A stretch of DNA of 64,000 bases from Gordius sp. MW1 (Eukaryota > Nematomorpha > Gordioida > Gordea > Gordiidae), in the NCBI GenBank assembly GCA_964036665.1, contig OZ038531.1, positions 16,740,168 to 16,804,167 on the forward strand. Reading direction: 5' to 3'. The stretch's first letter is position 1; the number at the start of each line of letters is the position of its first letter. Both the position numbers and the translations under genes were made by a program. The notes under the pieces are model-generated. The model was not told where the DNA came from and ran no database searches. It saw only the letters and a program-made list of their open reading frames with translations. Of the stretch, positions 12,605 to 23,902 are shown one piece after another.

Positions 12605-13550
12605 GCCATTCTGATATCGCTAGCGTTAAGTAATTACAAAGTATATCTTCAGAAAGTGGTTTATATAGCTAATCCACCAAAGTTTGGTTTACGGCCAATG
12701 GTTTGTTTTTGCATCCCCTCTAAAGTGGTACATCTAGGCAACCTTTATGTTAACGAAAAGTGGGACATGCTTGGGAAGGAAGGAGGGCATTTATATTTTG
12801 AAAACGTGACTAGAATAGTCAGAAGAGATTAATTGGTTTAAAAATAATCAGTTTAAAGGGTTTTTCTACAACCCTCTAAATAAAGAAATTAATATAATTT
12901 GTTTAATATAAATGTTTAAAAATAACCTATTGAGATTTACAAAAGATGTCAGGTCGAGTTATAGTCGGCTCATAAATGCAAACGTATTTTGGCGTCGGAC
13001 GGGGATTAGGCAAATAACAAAAGAGCGACCTCTATTTTGAGCACAAATTTATCAGGATTAGCAATTAATTTTAGTTTTCCAAGATAAACCAATAAGTTAA
13101 ACAAGTCGGAAGTAAACCAATAAATTGCAGATCAATTAATAAAATTGTGCTCACTAGAACCGGATTAATCAAATTGTTTTTGGCATCTATCATGCATGCG
13201 CTTCGTCCTATAAATTATTTTGTCCCAAGTTTCGACTATATTTTGTAAAACATGAGTTAGGTCGAGGGGTAGAATATGAGCAAAGGCACGAAATCTAAAA
13301 TTTGTAAACATTTATTTTTAGCTACTGGCTTTAAGACAAATAGCTTGGAATGAAAGTTTCATTTAACCTTTGACCATTTGTCTAGAGAGATTAAAGAAAG
13401 ATTTATAAACTTACCTATATTCATTAAGGCGGGGATACTGGGTGTACATGCAGTGTATGTTTTTCATCGAACGGTGTTAATAAATAGGAATATTTGACTA
13501 TATTAGTTTCTTTAGTCTACATTACCGAAATTTTAGGGTCAGGATTAACC
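12605..13550. other. Intergenic, no gene seen
   Basis: There is an 82-codon open frame at 12584-12832, but it begins inside the hAT terminus and shows no family motif, so I do not call it. The rest is AT-rich and featureless. Confidence 0.45.
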
Positions 13551-13921
13551 CTTCCCACACAAAAAAAATTTCGGCCTGCACGAAGCCAGCAGATTAAACC
13601 CAAAAATTGCGCCGCATCAGGTTCGCACTGGTAAAAACAAGTCGCCGAAAAAAATTTTGTATTGTTCATAAGATTGCTAGGCGAGCATATAAAATCGCTT
13701 TTAATCCAAAATTGTTAATTGCTATGCAATTTATGGGCTCGTTTTTTGTTGTCCGTCCGTCCGTCCATCCCTATCTATTTGCATTGGGTATATTAGGTTA
13801 TCGATTTTTTAAATTAATGCATGAGAAAGAGGTGCCCCACCCCTCATCTCTATCTCACTCGCTGTGTTATTTTTTAAATTAATGCATAAGAGGTGCCCCA
13901 CCCCTCATCTCTATCTCCCTC

Positions 13922-14480
13922 GGTGTGTTATATATAAGATTTGTTAAATTATCTATTATATAATAAACATAAATAAAAGTTGTTTACTTTTAATTGCTAT
14001 GCAATTTAACTAGTTATATAATAAACAGAAATAAAAGTTGTTTACTTTTAATTGCTATGCAATTTAACTAGTTTTTGTTATATAATAAACATAGATAAAA
14101 GTTGTTTACTTTTAATGCTATGCAATTTAACTAGTTATATAATAAACATAAATAAAAGTTGTTTACTTTTTAATTGCTATGCAATTTAACTAGTTTTGGG
14201 GTTAGAATCCCGGAGTTTTTTTGACTCTTATGATTGTTCTTGTTACTATCATTGATAATAAGAATTTTTGGCCGTCCGCTGGCTGCTGACCAATGAAAAA
14301 ATGACCATTGGCCAAAATGTGAATCGAAATTATTTTTTTCGTTTTTTTTGACTATTATGATTGTTCCTGTTTCTACCATTGCTATTATGACTTTTTGGCC
14401 GTCCGCTGGCTGCTGACCAATGTTATATAATAAACATAAATAAAAGTTGTTTACTTTTAATTGCTATGCAATTTAACTAG
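13922..14480. repeat. ~58-bp tandem repeat array
   Basis: Units of the form ttatataataaacataaa + taaaagttgtttactttt + aattgctatgcaatttaactagtt recur about four times in 13936-14195 and once more at about 14423-14480. Each unit repeats the first half of the element's subterminal block (attgctatgcaattta). Small indels separate units. Confidence 0.85.
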
Positions 14481-15180
14481 GTTTGGGTTAGAATCCCGGA
14501 GTTTTTTTGACTCTTATGATTGTTCTTGTTACTATCATTGATAATAAGACTTTTTGGCCGTCCGTTGGCTGCTGACCAATGAAAAAAATGACCATTGGCC
14601 AAAATGTGAATCCGAGTTTATTTTTTCGTTTTTTTTTGACTATTATGATTGTTCCTGTTACTACCATTGCTATTATGACTTTTTGGCCGTCCGCTGGCTC
14701 CTGACCGATTGAAAAAATGACCATTGGCCAAAATGTGAATCGAAATTATTTTTTTCGTTTTTTTTGACTATTATGATTGTTCCTGTTCCTACCATTGCTA
14801 TTATGACTTTTTGGCCGTCCGCTGGCTGCTGACCAATGGAATAAAATGACCATTGGCCAAAAGTGATTCGAAAACTTTTTTTTCGTTTTTTTTTGACTAT
14901 TATGAATTTATATCCACTTTAACCGTGTCCTGGCTGCTGACCAATGGAAAAAAATGACCATTAGCCAAAATGTGATTCGAAAATTTTTTTTTCGTTTTTT
15001 TTTACACTTATGAATTTATATCCACTTTTACCGTGTGCTGGCTGCTGACCAATGGAAAAAAATGACAATTGGCCAAAGTGAGCATCAAAATTTTTTTTTC
15101 CGCTTTTTTGGCTATCATTGACTTTTAGAGTATCTGTTGGTACTGACCAATAGAGAAAAAGTGACCATTGGCCAAATTTT
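14205..15180. repeat. ~130-bp tandem repeat array
   Basis: About seven degenerate copies of a unit containing ggccgtccgctggctgctga, ccaatgaaaaaaatgaccat, tggccaaaatgtgaatcg and a long T-rich stretch with gactattatgattgttcctg. The paired ccaatgg..ccattgg phrases make each copy weakly self-complementary. The same unit recurs in the inverted element at about 60905-61450. Confidence 0.85.
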
Positions 15181-15609
15181 TGATTTTTTTAATTAAAAAT
15201 TGTTCAAATTCAACAAAAAATTTCTCCCAACAATTCTGCAAATTCTCAACATTGTGTTGTTTTATAATATAATGTTTGTTAGACCCATAATCACTAAAGG
15301 CCATAAAAACTAAAGTAATACGCAACTAGATGCAAACACTAAATCTAACCCTAATCCTTGCCTATATTACATTTTGCCTTTATTACATTTTGCCTATAAT
15401 GGAAAATTTGTATAAATAATTAATTAATCATTAGGCATTTAATACCCCCCTATAGGCATTCTCGCCCCTTCCCACCTTTCTCGCCCATAAATTGCATAGC
15501 AAATATGATACATTATACGAAGTACAGATGAGTCGTCCCCCCTTCCCTTCCCCTCTTCCCTTCCCTTCCCTTCTTCCCCTTCCCACGAGGGCCGAAGGCC
15601 CGAGTAATT

Positions 15610-15780
15610 TAATGTTATCAGTTTAATTAGTATATTAGGCAACAAACAAGTCCTTCTCTTTTTTATAAGAAGACTTGCCTTACGGAAGGTGCGTTCACTC
15701 ATGGCTCTGGTTGTTCGAATTGACAAAAATTCAATAGCTATTTTGGTTAAATTGGGACCACCGCTTAAATTTTTTTTCAC
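15610..15780 (-). pseudogene. hAT transposase C-terminal fragment
   Basis: The reading frame contains IEFLSIRTTRAMSERTFRKA and KKRRTCLLPN, the conserved C-terminal dimerisation region of hAT transposases (SER.FS.AG...RRT.L.P). It runs straight into the polypurine tract of the neighbouring repeat, so the natural end is lost or altered. Upstream coding sequence toward 17000 is decayed beyond confident translation. Confidence 0.8.
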
Positions 15781-17177
15781 AACTAAATCCCATCTAACTG
15801 AACATCCCCATATTTTTAAGTTAATCCAAGAGATGTTTCAACTTCGAGTCTTTAATATTTTCTGTGACATTATCTTCCCAATTGAAACATGCCTATTTGC
15901 TTTAGCAGGTTCTTTACCTATATATGATTTCCTTTATCTGCACACGTGAACCGGATTGCTTATAGGTGAATGACTAATGCAAGATGAGCCACCAGGATCG
16001 TTTTAATAATTCTTGAAAAAGGTTGATACGATAAATATCGATATTAAATTTTGAAGTTAGCATTGTTTTGGCTTGATTTCAATTTCTATATTTTTAAGTC
16101 AACAGGATCATTATTCCACCTTAAAGATGGAAACAAATTTGAAAAATTTTTAATGAAGTATAAAAGGGTAATAATATATAGAGTAATGATGTTTTATCCT
16201 CTTCTACTTTTCATAAGGTAAAAGCTTAGCAATTAATAGCATGATATGTTTTTTGAAAATGCCTTCAAGTTTTTCCATTAAATCTTTGCCAGATAAAGAC
16301 TGATTCATTATACAGCTATCTCATCCATACTATATAACATTACGATTTTTAATTCCACCCGTTCACTACAACTTGGGTTTTACTCGAACATTGTACGTTA
16401 CCACTCTGTTTGAAATGTAATTTCTTTGCTTTGTAATTTAAAAATAATAGGAGCATTAATTTCCATAAAGGTTTTTTAAATGTATTTCTTAGTATTGAAT
16501 AAACGTGCCGAGCAATTCACTCTTTTATATAGACATAATTTTTTTTTAATGTTTACTCCTTGATCGGAAACAAATGTTATTTTTGCAAAATGTTTAACTG
16601 AGAATATGAGTGAGTTTTTGACTCATTAAATTTACAGGTAAATAAAGCCTTTTTGTTAAATTCCAGTTATAAATAGAATGTAGTGAGTATGAGTTGGTTG
16701 TACATGTAAACTTTCTAAAATCATATATAGAGATCAGAAGTACAAGCTCGAAAATTCTGTAGGGCGTTTAAAATTTCAGGTTTTAGATTATTCGTTTTCT
16801 CGGCATTGTCATTAATATGACGAGCTATCGTAGTAGGGTGTAGAAGAATTGTTTTCACATCCAATATCCCATTTGTCCGAAGCCCGGCCCGAGGCAAAAT
16901 CTAGCTAAAATATTTAAACAAATTTTAATTTAGAGCAAACCCGTACTCGGACGTATGAGAGAACTAATTTTTAATATAGAACTTAAAGCTAGCATCCCCG
17001 AATTTTTTGATAACTCTCTCAAATTACTATCACAAAAAATAATTTTTATTTCATTGTGTATGCAGGTTTTTTATATTTTGTAAAACCATGTTTCAATAAA
17101 GAAACCGGTAAAAAAAAAAATAAGTGTCGGGCTCGGGCCGAGCTCGAGTCGAAAACTCTTGATTTTGCAGGGCTCTA

Positions 17178-17760
17178 CAAACCTGTACAACTAATAGCCT
17201 CAAATGGCTGAAGATCCACAGTTTAAAAGGTTACACATCTTAAAATCAATTCTTTTCTTGGGGTCTACTGTTCAACATTAGTAAGAGCATAGAATGAAGT
17301 AGTTTTGGCTGGTACACGACATTTGTGTCGTGGTGCAAGGTGTGATCTGGCCCGGTCTATGCAAACCTCTAGTCTGTGTTAGGATAGCCATTCCTTTAAA
17401 AATCCTCTTTCCTTACAACTTGGCGTAGATCCAGTGGCGTAGGGATGATTGCCTTAAGGGAATTTAATTTATAATTATTAAAGAAAATTTTATTAAGCTC
17501 ATCGGTGGCTAAAACTGCCCAATGGTGGGGAGGGGATTGTGCAATTTAACAGAATTAATAAAAATTATATACATTTAATATTTACAAGGAATTTTTGTTA
17601 AAAGCCTTAATAATATCTTCAGTAATATGTTTGTATGTTGAGAAAGCATAAACACAGTCAAATTATTTAAATATTGTTACCCAATTCCCCCTTAGTCTTT
17701 CTTTTAAAGACGCAATATATAAAGTGCCTTTCAGTTTTTCTGAATTAGTTAACAAGGGTC
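17178..17760. other. Intergenic, no gene seen
   Basis: No sustained reading frame or repeat border. Contains fragments shared with about 25440-25560, suggesting it belongs to the flank of an old duplicated repeat. Confidence 0.4.
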
Positions 17761-17764
17761 ATTG

Positions 17765-18660
17765 TTTGAGCTAGAGATATGCACGGGTCATTATGGGAGT
17801 AGCCAACATTGGAATTAAAGGGGCGTAATAATGATCTAGAGAGGGGCAAATTGAACATTTTTTGAAATTTAGCCATAATTTTAATAAATCTCAATAAATT
17901 TTTGGATTTAGAGGGGGGCAGCGCCCCTCCCTGCACCCCCTTAGCTATGCCCATGCGAGCATAAGTTGGCAACCAGTACAAAATATTAAAAAAGACGGTC
18001 ACGTTACGGCATGTTAAGATTAAGTTATACGCACTGAGCTCCCTAATTTTTCGCAAAGCACGGGCCCAGCCTGGACCCTTCCCGAAATGATTTCTTTTAT
18101 ATTATGCTGGCTTTGAAATGCAAACTTTTGTCAATATTAAATTAATTATTTAATTCTAAGTTATAAATGTTCTAATAATCATGTTAAAAAATCATCAGTC
18201 TCAAACGGGTTTTTTTCTAACAAGCGACACGTCGCTTAACCTACACTCGTTGCGATATAATAACATTTATGTCATATATAAATGGAAACTATGTGTAAAG
18301 TTAATTTTATTTAAATTTAAAATTTTCAGGATCCACCACCACTCACTTAAAAATCACAAGTTCTTGGAATATTTGATGAGGAAAATGATAATAATTAAAT
18401 CATTATTGTAAAAACCGAATTATAGAATCTGTTAAACATCACAAAAAACACACCATTTTGTTTTATATCCAAAAAATAAAAACATATTTTAAATAATTTT
18501 AATGATTGGAGCCGGACATTCTTGTTGCCAGGCTCGGTTCGCGTTTAATTACTTAAAGCCCGTCCAAGCTCGGCTCGTAATTTTTTAAACCATCCATGCC
18601 CGTCGCCTTTATAAGCCATCCGCAGGCCAACCGAGGCCAACGACATTTGCTTTAATAAAG
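17765..18660. mobile_element. hAT relic, copy 1 of a pair
   Basis: Begins with agctagagatatgcacggg, close to other hAT ends here, and finishes in a cgggcc/ggctcg-rich stretch near 18600-18650. The interior phrase aatcatcagtctcaaacggg is shared with the relic at about 25555-26165, in the same order. It carries a nested short MITE at 17790-17957. No usable transposase frame remains. Confidence 0.55.
17790..17957. mobile_element. MITE of the atgggcgtagcc family
   Basis: Starts atgggagtagccaacattg and ends ccttagctatgcccat, imperfect inverted termini. The middle includes aggggcgtaataatgatcta and a C-rich right portion. Related copies are at 18922-19083, 27052-27182 and 32325-32458. Confidence 0.6.
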
Positions 18661-18921
18661 TTAGCTATGTTATGATCATCAAAAAATAAATTTTAGAGAT
18701 CAATTTACTAAACCAAGAGATCTTAGTTGAATTTGATCATTAGTCTCAACTGTAGATAGTACACTTAGTTTCTTAAAAATATATTTTGAGGTAAGTTCAA
18801 AAATGAAGCATGCATGAATGAAGTGTGCAAAACGCTTTATCATTAACTTTTAGTACATATTATTTGTATTTAATCAATGATTACAATTTTGCTAAAAGTG
18901 GTATTTGTGAATAGTTGGAAA

Positions 18922-19083
18922 CATGGACGTAGGTAGCATTGGGATTAGATAGAGGGGCAATAATGATTTAGGAAGGGGTAAAATTCTTTTTTAAGATTTT
19001 AGCCATAATTTTACTAAATTTTAACAAATTTTGGGATTTAGAGGGGAATAGCAGCCCTGCCCCTCCCTAGGCTACGTCTATGG
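18922..19083. mobile_element. MITE of the atgggcgtagcc family
   Basis: Inverted termini catggacgtagg and cctaggctacgtctatg surround 160 bp with the shared motif gaggggcaataatgattta and a right side of cccctccct. The flanks gttggaaa and gtggaaat are similar, which would fit an 8-bp hAT duplication altered by one indel. Confidence 0.65.
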
Positions 19084-19289
19084 TGGAAATATGTTTGAGA
19101 AAGATTAGTCTTTAGGCTTATATAATCAAGTGACATATACTGTTAAAATTTGAAATATAATAAAAACGCAAAATATATGGAGTTATTTTATTAGAATGCG
19201 ACGTTCTTTTTACAAAATGTGGAAAATCTTTAGAATCCTATTTAGAAAGAAATCCAAACCTGCTTAAAAATACACAAAAGGCTGCAAAG

Positions 19290-20159
19290 ATTTTAACGAA
19301 GCGGAGAAACTGGGGAAGACTTCCGTGTCACCAGCTCCAATGCACTTGGAAAAGTTTGATCCCAAACAACTAGCCGTAAATTTATATTTTCTTTAAATGT
19401 TGACAATTACGAATTTAGGCATTATTGCACAACATGGATCAACATCAAAGCTTGTTTGAGAAGGTCTCGCAAAATGAATGGAGACAATATATGAATGGAA
19501 AGTTGACAATTGAGGATACTGGATGGTATTATTACTTAATGCATTTCGACAAAGTAAGACATTAATTTTAGTATTAAAAATAATCTAATTTAAAGGTAAT
19601 GGACTGGGCATATGACTATTTCTATAATATGAAACCCAAAGAGCGAGCATTGGGATTATTGGATCCGTTGGCAGTACTTGAGGTATTATTCTTTGCATGT
19701 GCCATGATATATTAATTAAATACTTATGAAAAAATACAGATCATTCAATAGCGCCTATGCCATAATATTGGCTTTACAGGATTTAGACCCTGACACTGTT
19801 TTTAATTTGGAAAAAGTAAAAGATTTAATAAAAAAATAAATAACTTTTTCTTTAAAACTTAGAAATTGCCTAAGAGATTCAGGATGATTTTGGAATCAAT
19901 TAATGATTGCACTGAGATGGGTTTTTGGATAGAGCAATTAAAAGATTCGTCAGTATACGTTCCATACATCGGTAAAAGAAAACTCAACTTAATTTAATTG
20001 TGAATGCCATATTTAGGGTTAAGATCGGAAGATCTGCTACTCTTTGATAGGTTGAAAGATTGCAGCGATTCTACTGGTAAATTTGGCAAGCTTATTAAAG
20101 AGGTAATGAAAAGGTTTGCAGTGAATGATTTAAAGGATGAAACAAATCTTTCCCCTTGA
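19290..20159 (+). CDS. Unrecognised multi-exon gene, 5' end not found
   Basis: Six exons join in one frame: 19290-19375, 19419-19553, 19596-19682, 19780-19815, 19863-19971 and 20017-20159 with stop TGA. All borders are GT..AG, introns are 42-97 bp, and codon phases agree. The product is about 198 residues as seen, missing its start. It is rich in aromatics and acidic residues: KLTIEDTGWYYYLMHFDK, then MDWAYDYFYNMKPKERALG and LLDPLAVLE, ending KDETNLSP. I see no signal peptide, membrane span or known motif, and I do not recognise the family. The 36-bp exon 4 is the weakest call; the alternative acceptor near 19740 (aaatacag) meets an in-frame stop. A Harbinger-type element begins 26 bp after the stop. 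Confidence 0.6.
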
Positions 20160-20185
20160 GGAATAAACGCCATTTTCATATCTTA

Positions 20186-22731
20186 GGGCTTGTCTTAATA
20201 TCGGATTTTAACGCGCAGCAAAAATCGTCATAGGTGTTTTAACATAGCCGTGTCTTAATATCCGATTTACAGCAGATTTCGATTTTAGACGCATAACATA
20301 ACAGCGATTTTGTAGGATGCAACATTTTTCGTAAGCTTATATGTTAAATGAATTTTGTGTTTTTAGGTATCAGCAAAGTTTATATTTGATCAAAAGCGTT
20401 GAAAAGAATAAAATTATATGGTGTGAAGGTATGATTGAGTTCGAGATAAAAATTAGCCAAAGATTGTAATATGCCTGGTATTTAAACATTAAATTATATA
20501 TAGCTGTTTATAAGTTGCAAATCAAGGTGGAAAACACTAAAATCAGGGAGTACAGGGGGAAAACTTTTATAATGAATGACATCATGTTTGTGGAAAAGGT
20601 TTTGATGAAACTCCCACACCTTAGATGATCTTGATAAAGAAATTAGACCTTGTAACAAAAAAAATCTGTTTGTTAATCAACTTAATAGACTGATTGATAT
20701 AGAAGAAGCTAAATGTTTAAAAGAAGAAGATCCTGTTCCTGTTTATTATTATTTAAATCTATTTTGCCAGATTTTCATTACCTTGATGTAATGACAAAAA
20801 ACAATGTAAAGAATTTGTTATGTTTATACTTTGTTTGTACATATATATTATTAGCCAATATTTTAATAATCTATTAAAATTTATTAAGTCTATCTTGTTG
20901 CACATTTAAATTAATAGTAGACAACATAAATTTTATTCAAATCATAAAAATAACAAACATAAAGGCAAATTAAAATAATTTGATTATAAATTTCTTGGCT
21001 TGGAATTTTCAATAGGTGTTTGAAAGTGATCTTGCCTCTTGTAAAGGAGTGCAACCTATTTGCTACTTGCCTATATGTATATTGTGTTGTGTAGGAATGC
21101 TCCTCTTCGCAGCTTTTTGACACTTTATAAATCTAAATGGAAATACTATATAATAAATTATTACACTCTAATCCAATCTGACACTGCACAATGATGTGAA
21201 TTGACCTTAACTATGGCACCAAAATTTCTTCAATAATGCTATTGCACTCCTTGTAAATCTAAAACTATACTGGTGGATTAACTTTAAAATTTATAATGCT
21301 ATATATCTTTATCAATTTTACTAAGTAATAGAATGTTGAAGGAAACATTCAAGTTGAAAAATTTTTTGCTCACTACTATCAATATCATCAAAAATGTGAT
21401 CTCCAAATATATCATATTTTTCTTTCTACTACTTGTTTTTAATAATCAACTAAGTAAATTAAATGATAACATTCGAGATTGAAGTATGAAATGAATCCGA
21501 TTAGAGATCTGCAGGGGCCGGGCCGGCCCGCAGGCCCAAGCCCGGCCCGCGGGCTGGGCCTTACCTGAAAATGAGCACTAAAAAAAGTGCGAGCCGGGCT
21601 TGGGCTATGATAAGTGAAAAAATTTTAAATATATTAAACTCTATACTATCATTATAGTATTGAAACAAAATGCATTTATTATCTTGATGATAAAAAATTT
21701 ATTTTTCTAACAAAAATTTGCTATTTAAACAGTATTATTTTGAGGGAAAATTTAATATTATACTTTTCGCTAATTAAGTAAATTAATTGAATGTATAGAA
21801 GGTAGTGTTTGTTTTTAACTTCATTGTTTATTATTTCCCTCGCTTTTCAAATTCTTAGATTGCTTAATATTTGTTCCAAGATCTCATTTTTATTAAAAAA
21901 TTTTATTTTATAATTAATTAGTTTTAGCTACACTTCTCCTACTTATTACAAACTTATAATATCAAAATTGCTAATTAGCTTGCAATAGTTTTACTAAAGT
22001 AAATTATTATTACATATTATATAACAATTACTTAGCTCTAGCTTTGAATATATTTGATTAAATGGAATCTCCAAAAGTAAATAATTCCGATGGCATAGAA
22101 AAGGTAATTACTAAAAGTTTTTTTTTATTTTTTAAAAAGGTTAAAAAAATCTTATATTTAAAATTTCCCTCGCTTTTTAAATCTTAGATTGCTTGAAATT
22201 CGTTCAAGTATTTCATTGAATTGTTTAAGCTTTAGGGTAGATCAATTAAAAATTTTATTATATAATAAATTAGTTTTAGCTATAACATTTCTCTTACTAA
22301 TTACAAGCTTAAAATATCAATTCCTAATTAACTCGCAACAGTTTTTATAAAGTAAATTATTATTACTTATTTCATAAGACTTACTACCTGATAGAATAGA
22401 CAGGTTATTATTTTTAAATGACAATATTGAATTATAATTTTTTTTATTAATATCGTTTTTATTTGCTATAACATTTTTTTCATACATGCAAAATTGTTTC
22501 TATACAAATAAATTTTTTAGAAAACACTGACGCTTTATTCTCGTGCGGGCCTGATGCGGCGCATTTTTTGTTGTTTTTTGCGGGGCGGGTATGGGTAAAA
22601 AAAAATATATTTATGCGGGTATGGGCCGGGCCTGACCCTAAAATTTCGGCCCATGCAGACATCTAAATCCGATATATGGACAAAAATAAATTCGCGCATT
22701 TCGAATCTGAATCCGATATTAAGACAAGCCC
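20186..22731. mobile_element. PIF/Harbinger-type element, non-autonomous
   Basis: Perfect 22-bp inverted termini: gggcttgtcttaatatcgg plus att at the left and the exact complement at the right. They are flanked by TTA on both sides (20183-20185 and 22732-22734), the 3-bp TWA duplication typical of PIF/Harbinger. A second version of the left terminal motif (gtgtcttaatatccgattt) lies at about 20248-20267. No DDE nuclease is recognisable; a short open frame on the - strand (21123-20911) has no family match I know. A hAT of 1164 bp is nested at 21502-22665, so the original element was about 1.37 kb. Confidence 0.8.
21502..22665. mobile_element. Non-autonomous hAT nested in Harbinger-type element
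   Basis: Termini tagagatctgcaggggcc and ggcccatgcagacatcta, flanked by a perfect 8-bp duplication aatccgat (21494-21501 and 22666-22673). GC-rich cggcccg motifs sit just inside each end, while the interior is very AT-rich and non-coding. Two internal segments (about 21830-21990 and 22150-22340) repeat each other loosely (ccctcgctttt..aaat..cttagattgctt). Confidence 0.92.
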
Positions 22732-22734
22732 TTA

Positions 22735-23280
22735 CTCATAATTTACCGTCATATGTATCCTGAATTAATAAAGTATTAATAAATTTGAATCAACATGTGA
22801 TATTAAGGTTCTTGCACGATTCTATATGACTTTCACCCTCGCGCTTTCTTCTCGGCGCAAAGCTATTTAAAAATAATATTAGCTTAATATATTTTATGAT
22901 GAATAACCCAACCCTAAGGCAAAAATCACGTTATAAAGTTTCCTTATGAGGATAAAGCTTAAAGTTTTAACATTAAAGAGGATGCTAATTAAAAATCTCT
23001 CTTGTGTTTTCTCCTGAATATTTAATTATAAAAATTTTTAAAAATTAAAAAGATGTTTTAGTAATTTTCTTCACCTTTTAATAATTAATAATTTAACTTG
23101 CTAAATACCTCAATCCACTTAAAAATTATTTTTTCATAGGGCGACACAACGGTGTACTCTCCCCGAGATTGTTTTATGTTATCCTCTCTCCACTTTTAAA
23201 AATTTGTTGAACATTAGCAGGACATCACACTCTTGGAAATATGGGTTCAAAATTTTCTTTAACGTTTTTAAGGCCTGGGT
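22735..23280. other. Intergenic, no gene seen
   Basis: AT-rich, with no reading frame or repeat border that I can support. Confidence 0.45.
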
Positions 23281-23849
23281 TAGAGGTCTGCATGGGCCGA
23301 AATTTTCGGTTCGGGCCAATGGGCATTCGGCCCGTTATAAAACCAAAAATTGCGCCGCATCACGCCCGTACGAGTAAAATTGCTTATAGGTGGACGACTT
23401 AGGCAAGAATAGCCAGGATCATCTTACATGGATTCCTTTAAAAATTCTGTTACTGTAGTTTTCGATGCTTCTTTCATCTTCGGGTAGAATTTTTAACGTG
23501 CGAAACTTATGAACAAGAAAGGTTGATATTTTATGATTAAAATCGATGTCAAACTTTGGAATTTAAATAGTTTTGGCTCTTGATTATAATTTATAAATTA
23601 CTAAGGCAACAGGATCAGCATTATATGTAGAAGATGGAAACAAATTAAGGGTGTTTTTTAATCATGTATTGAAGGGTAATATTTTATAAAGTGTGGCAAC
23701 ACTGTTCATATATTTATAATATTTTTATCATTAACCAAATAAATTTAAATCATTTTAAATATCTAAGCCCGCCTGGCCCGCACTTTTCATACTGCACATT
23801 TTTAGGCTTGGCCCGGTCCGCGGGCCGGCCCGACCCATGTACGTCTCTA
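23281..23849. mobile_element. Short non-autonomous hAT
   Basis: Left terminus tagaggtctgcatgggcc, right terminus gacccatgtacgtctcta, with cggcccg motifs inside both. It shares internal phrases with the larger relic at 13560-17177 (aaaaattgcgccgcatca, ttgcttataggtg), so it looks like an internal-deletion derivative of that family. Flanking 8-mers do not match. Confidence 0.75.
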
Positions 23850-23902
23850 CTCTACATATTATGATTGAATGTGAGAGGGGTGATCACAGTAGCCGGAGGG
23901 GG

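Larger units (their letters stand above)
13715..15603. mobile_element. HINE/DINE-1-like element with tandem repeats and terminal hairpin
   Basis: A subterminal block ttgctatgcaatttatgggc at about 13720 is repeated inverted at about 15484-15503 (gcccataaattgcatagcaa). A (gtcc)n microsatellite follows the first block at 13751-13766. The middle is two kinds of tandem array. Beyond the second block lie a pyrimidine tract (15536-15592) and the perfect hairpin gggccgaaggccc, and the homology ends at cccgag just before T. The order of subterminal inverted repeats, GTCY-like microsatellite, tandem repeats and 3' stem-loop matches Helentron-associated elements such as DINE-1. No Rep/helicase is present, so it would be non-autonomous. 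The exact 5' end is not fixed. Confidence 0.55.
13560..17177 (-). mobile_element. Degraded hAT element containing a HINE-like insertion
   Basis: The right end (gcagggctcta at 17177, preceded by cggg/ctcg-rich sequence) matches the hAT termini elsewhere. The block ccaaaaattgcgccgcatca near 13600 recurs in the short hAT element at 23281-23849, as does ttgcttataggtg near 15957. A - strand hAT C-terminal domain lies at about 15780-15610. The two homologous flanks are separated by the repeat-rich insertion at about 13715-15603, so the insertion appears to sit just past the transposase C-terminus. No target duplication is visible. Confidence 0.6.

Noticed and set aside
12584..12832. 82-codon open frame
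   Set aside because: It starts inside the hAT terminus and target duplication and has no recognisable motif.
13922..14480. CRISPR-like regular repeats
   Set aside because: Units are directly adjoining without unique spacers and lie in a eukaryotic transposon.
15439..15610. C-terminal extension of the hAT frame with Gly/Glu/Lys repeats
   Set aside because: It reads through the polypurine tract of the adjoining HINE-like repeat; not a natural protein end.
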